Shown here: piece by piece, positions 5,439 through 6,213 of the stretch
Layout of the letters: each line of letters starts with the position of its first letter
Numbering within the stretch: position 1 is the stretch's first letter
Assembly: GCA_036475545.1 (NCBI GenBank)
Contig: JAZGAE010000070.1
Coordinates: 1-6,213 of the forward strand
DNA: 6,213 bases
Source of the DNA: JAZGAE01 sp036475545
GTDB taxonomy: Bacteria; Pseudomonadota; Alphaproteobacteria; DATDPM01
Direction: 5' to 3'
The notes under the pieces: model-generated
Seen by the model: the letters and a program-made list of their open reading frames with translations, nothing else
The model's database searches: none
Told to the model about the DNA's origin: nothing
Position numbers and translations under genes: made by a program

Positions 5439-6008
5439 ATGCCAGAGACTAAGGGCAGCACCGTCACGCCGAAGCAAGAGACCAAGTCCGCCGAAACGGA
5501 GAAGGCCGAGGCGACCGAACGCACCATCACCGCCCGCCGCGGCGCTGGCGTCAAGGTTCCGGCTGGAGCAAAGGCCAAGGCCGTCCAAGTGGAGAAAGCC
5601 GGGCCCACCAAGCCTGCGGCGGTGACCACCGCCGCGGCCCCCAAAGAAGCCATGACCAGAGGCTACGAACAGTTCGCCGAGTTCGGCACCGAGAACTTCA
5701 GGGCCGTGTTCGCCGCCGGTAGCGTCCTCGCCAAGGGCATGGAAACATTGAGCGAGGAGGTGACGACGTACACCAGCGATTCGTTCGAAGCCGGTATGGA
5801 AGCGGCCAAGGCCCTGGGGGAATGCAAGACGTTCGCCGAGGCGCTGGATCGGCAGTCCGCGTTCGCCAGGATCAGCTTCGACAAGTTCGTCGCCGAGACG
5901 ACGAAGCTCTCGGAGATCTCGGCCAAGCTCGCCAAGGATACTGTCAAGCCCATCAACGCCCGCGTCGACGCGGCCACCGAAAACTTCGTCAAGACGATCG
6001 TCACGTAA
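5439..6008 (+). CDS. phaP: Phasin family protein (Phasin_2 type)
   Basis: Phasins coat intracellular polyhydroxyalkanoate granules, controlling their size and number and sometimes activating the synthase or depolymerase. From the ATG at 5439 the protein has 189 residues. Residues 1-70 are low-complexity, rich in Lys, Ala, Pro, Thr and Glu, and net basic from about 28. Residues about 76-187 form the conserved, purely helical amphipathic Phasin_2 region, beginning GYEQFAEFGTENF and continuing through LAKGMETLSEE, AAKALGECKTFAEALDRQSAFAR and FDKFVAETTKLSEISAKLAKD. There is no signal peptide or membrane segment, as expected for a cytoplasmic granule protein. An upstream promoter with PhaR-like dyads supports the role. 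An in-frame GTG at 5316 also opens this frame but lies inside dyad 3 without a ribosome site. Some Phasin_2 proteins occur in species without polymer granules, so granule binding is inferred. Confidence 0.88.
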   Translation: MPETKGSTVTPKQETKSAETEKAEATERTITARRGAGVKVPAGAKAKAVQVEKAGPTKPAAVTTAAAPKEAMTRGYEQFAEFGTENFRAVFAAGSVLAKGMETLSEEVTTYTSDSFEAGMEAAKALGECKTFAEALDRQSAFARISFDKFVAETTKLSEISAKLAKDTVKPINARVDAATENFVKTIVT

Positions 6009-6018
6009 CCGGGTGGCT

Positions 6019-6062
6019 GAGGTCTGGCCGCTCTCGCCGCCGCCCGGCCCGGCCACGACCTC
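6019..6062 (+). terminator. Bulged hairpin after the phasin gene
   Basis: GAGGTCTGGCC (6019-6029) pairs over 11 bp with 6051-6062, with a single bulged C at 6056 and a GC-rich 21-base loop. An overlapping alternative stem pairs 6009-6017 with 6039-6047. It begins ten bases after the phasin stop, as a terminator would, but no T-run follows, so it may instead be a stabilising 3' end. Confidence 0.4.
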
Positions 6063-6088
6063 TGAGCAAGGCCCGGCACTCCCAGCCG

Positions 6089-6140
6089 CTAGAGCATAAT
6101 CCGGTCAAGTTGAACTGACTGCGCCGGAGGAATTTTGTGC
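6089..6140. repeat. Decayed intergenic palindromic repeat
   Basis: The segment begins CTAGAGCATAATCCGG and contains GTCAAGTTGAACTGAC, then CCGGA. This resembles the palindromic elements scattered between alphaproteobacterial genes that start AGAGCAT and have a GAAC-centred loop. TCCGG (6100-6104) pairs with CCGGA (6124-6128), and AGT (6108-6110) with ACT (6118-6120), with three mispaired bases between. The right half is poorly conserved, so it looks like a relic. Family assignment is from memory of such repeats. Confidence 0.4.
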
Positions 6141-6213
6141 CGCGGGCAGGAGCGGGGCGAAGCACGCAGCGGTGCCACCGCGCGCGCTCCGCGACGAAAC
6201 CGTGGCCGCAAAA
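6137..6213 (+). CDS. Possible 5' end of an unidentified gene, cut by the window edge
   Basis: A GTG at 6137 is preceded six bases upstream by GGAGG (6126-6130), a strong ribosome site, and the frame stays open for 25 codons to the edge. The predicted start PRAGAGRSTQRCHRARS is Arg-rich and matches no family I recognise. The other two plus-strand frames over the last 75 bases are also open, so openness is weak evidence in such GC-rich DNA. The ribosome-site match falls inside the decayed repeat and may be coincidental. Confidence 0.22.
   Translation, partial: MPRAGAGRSTQRCHRARSATKPWPQ

Noticed and set aside
5136..6056. 306-codon open frame on the minus strand
   Set aside because: It is antisense to the phasin gene and runs through the dyads and promoter. 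The Gly/Arg-rich product has no recognisable motif, while the plus strand codes for a clear phasin.
1..6213. CRISPR arrays, tRNA or rRNA genes, insertion sequences
   Set aside because: No regularly spaced repeats, tRNA cloverleaf, rRNA-like sequence, transposase gene or terminal inverted repeats were seen by eye on either strand.

Overview
This looks like a GC-rich chromosomal segment from an alphaproteobacterium. The evidence is the strong G/C preference at third codon positions, a D-alanyl-D-alanine carboxypeptidase with a C-terminal SPOR domain, a phasin of the Phasin_2 type, and two regulatory sequence types typical of the class: a TTAA-N7-TTAA CtrA-type box and TGC-N3/4-GCA dyads of the PhaR type. 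A Rhodospirillales- or Rhizobiales-like source is plausible, but the order cannot be fixed from this window.

Layout. Positions 8-3675 hold three co-directional plus-strand genes: galU (UTP-glucose-1-phosphate uridylyltransferase), ugd (UDP-glucose 6-dehydrogenase) and a bifunctional phosphomannomutase/phosphoglucomutase. Gaps are 63 and 8 bp, so they are probably one operon. Together they can convert glucose-6-phosphate to glucose-1-phosphate, UDP-glucose and UDP-glucuronate, with mannose-1-phosphate as a side product. These are precursors for capsule, exopolysaccharide, LPS or glycolipids. A 74-bp convergent gap separates them from the minus-strand carboxypeptidase gene (3750-5036), which codes for a secreted peptidoglycan-trimming enzyme.

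A 402-bp divergent intergenic region (5037-5438) separates the carboxypeptidase from a plus-strand phasin gene (5439-6008). It is the richest non-coding part of the window. It holds a candidate promoter for each gene, a CtrA-type box and a GANTC site on the carboxypeptidase side, and four TGC-N3/4-GCA dyads arranged as two pairs around the phasin promoter. After the phasin come a bulged hairpin, a decayed palindromic repeat of a kind common between alphaproteobacterial genes, and possibly the first 25 codons of another gene cut by the window edge.

The protein-coding genes are recognisable families. No wholly new system is evident. The most interesting signals are regulatory: the PhaR-like array at the phasin promoter and the cell-cycle-type sites at the carboxypeptidase promoter.
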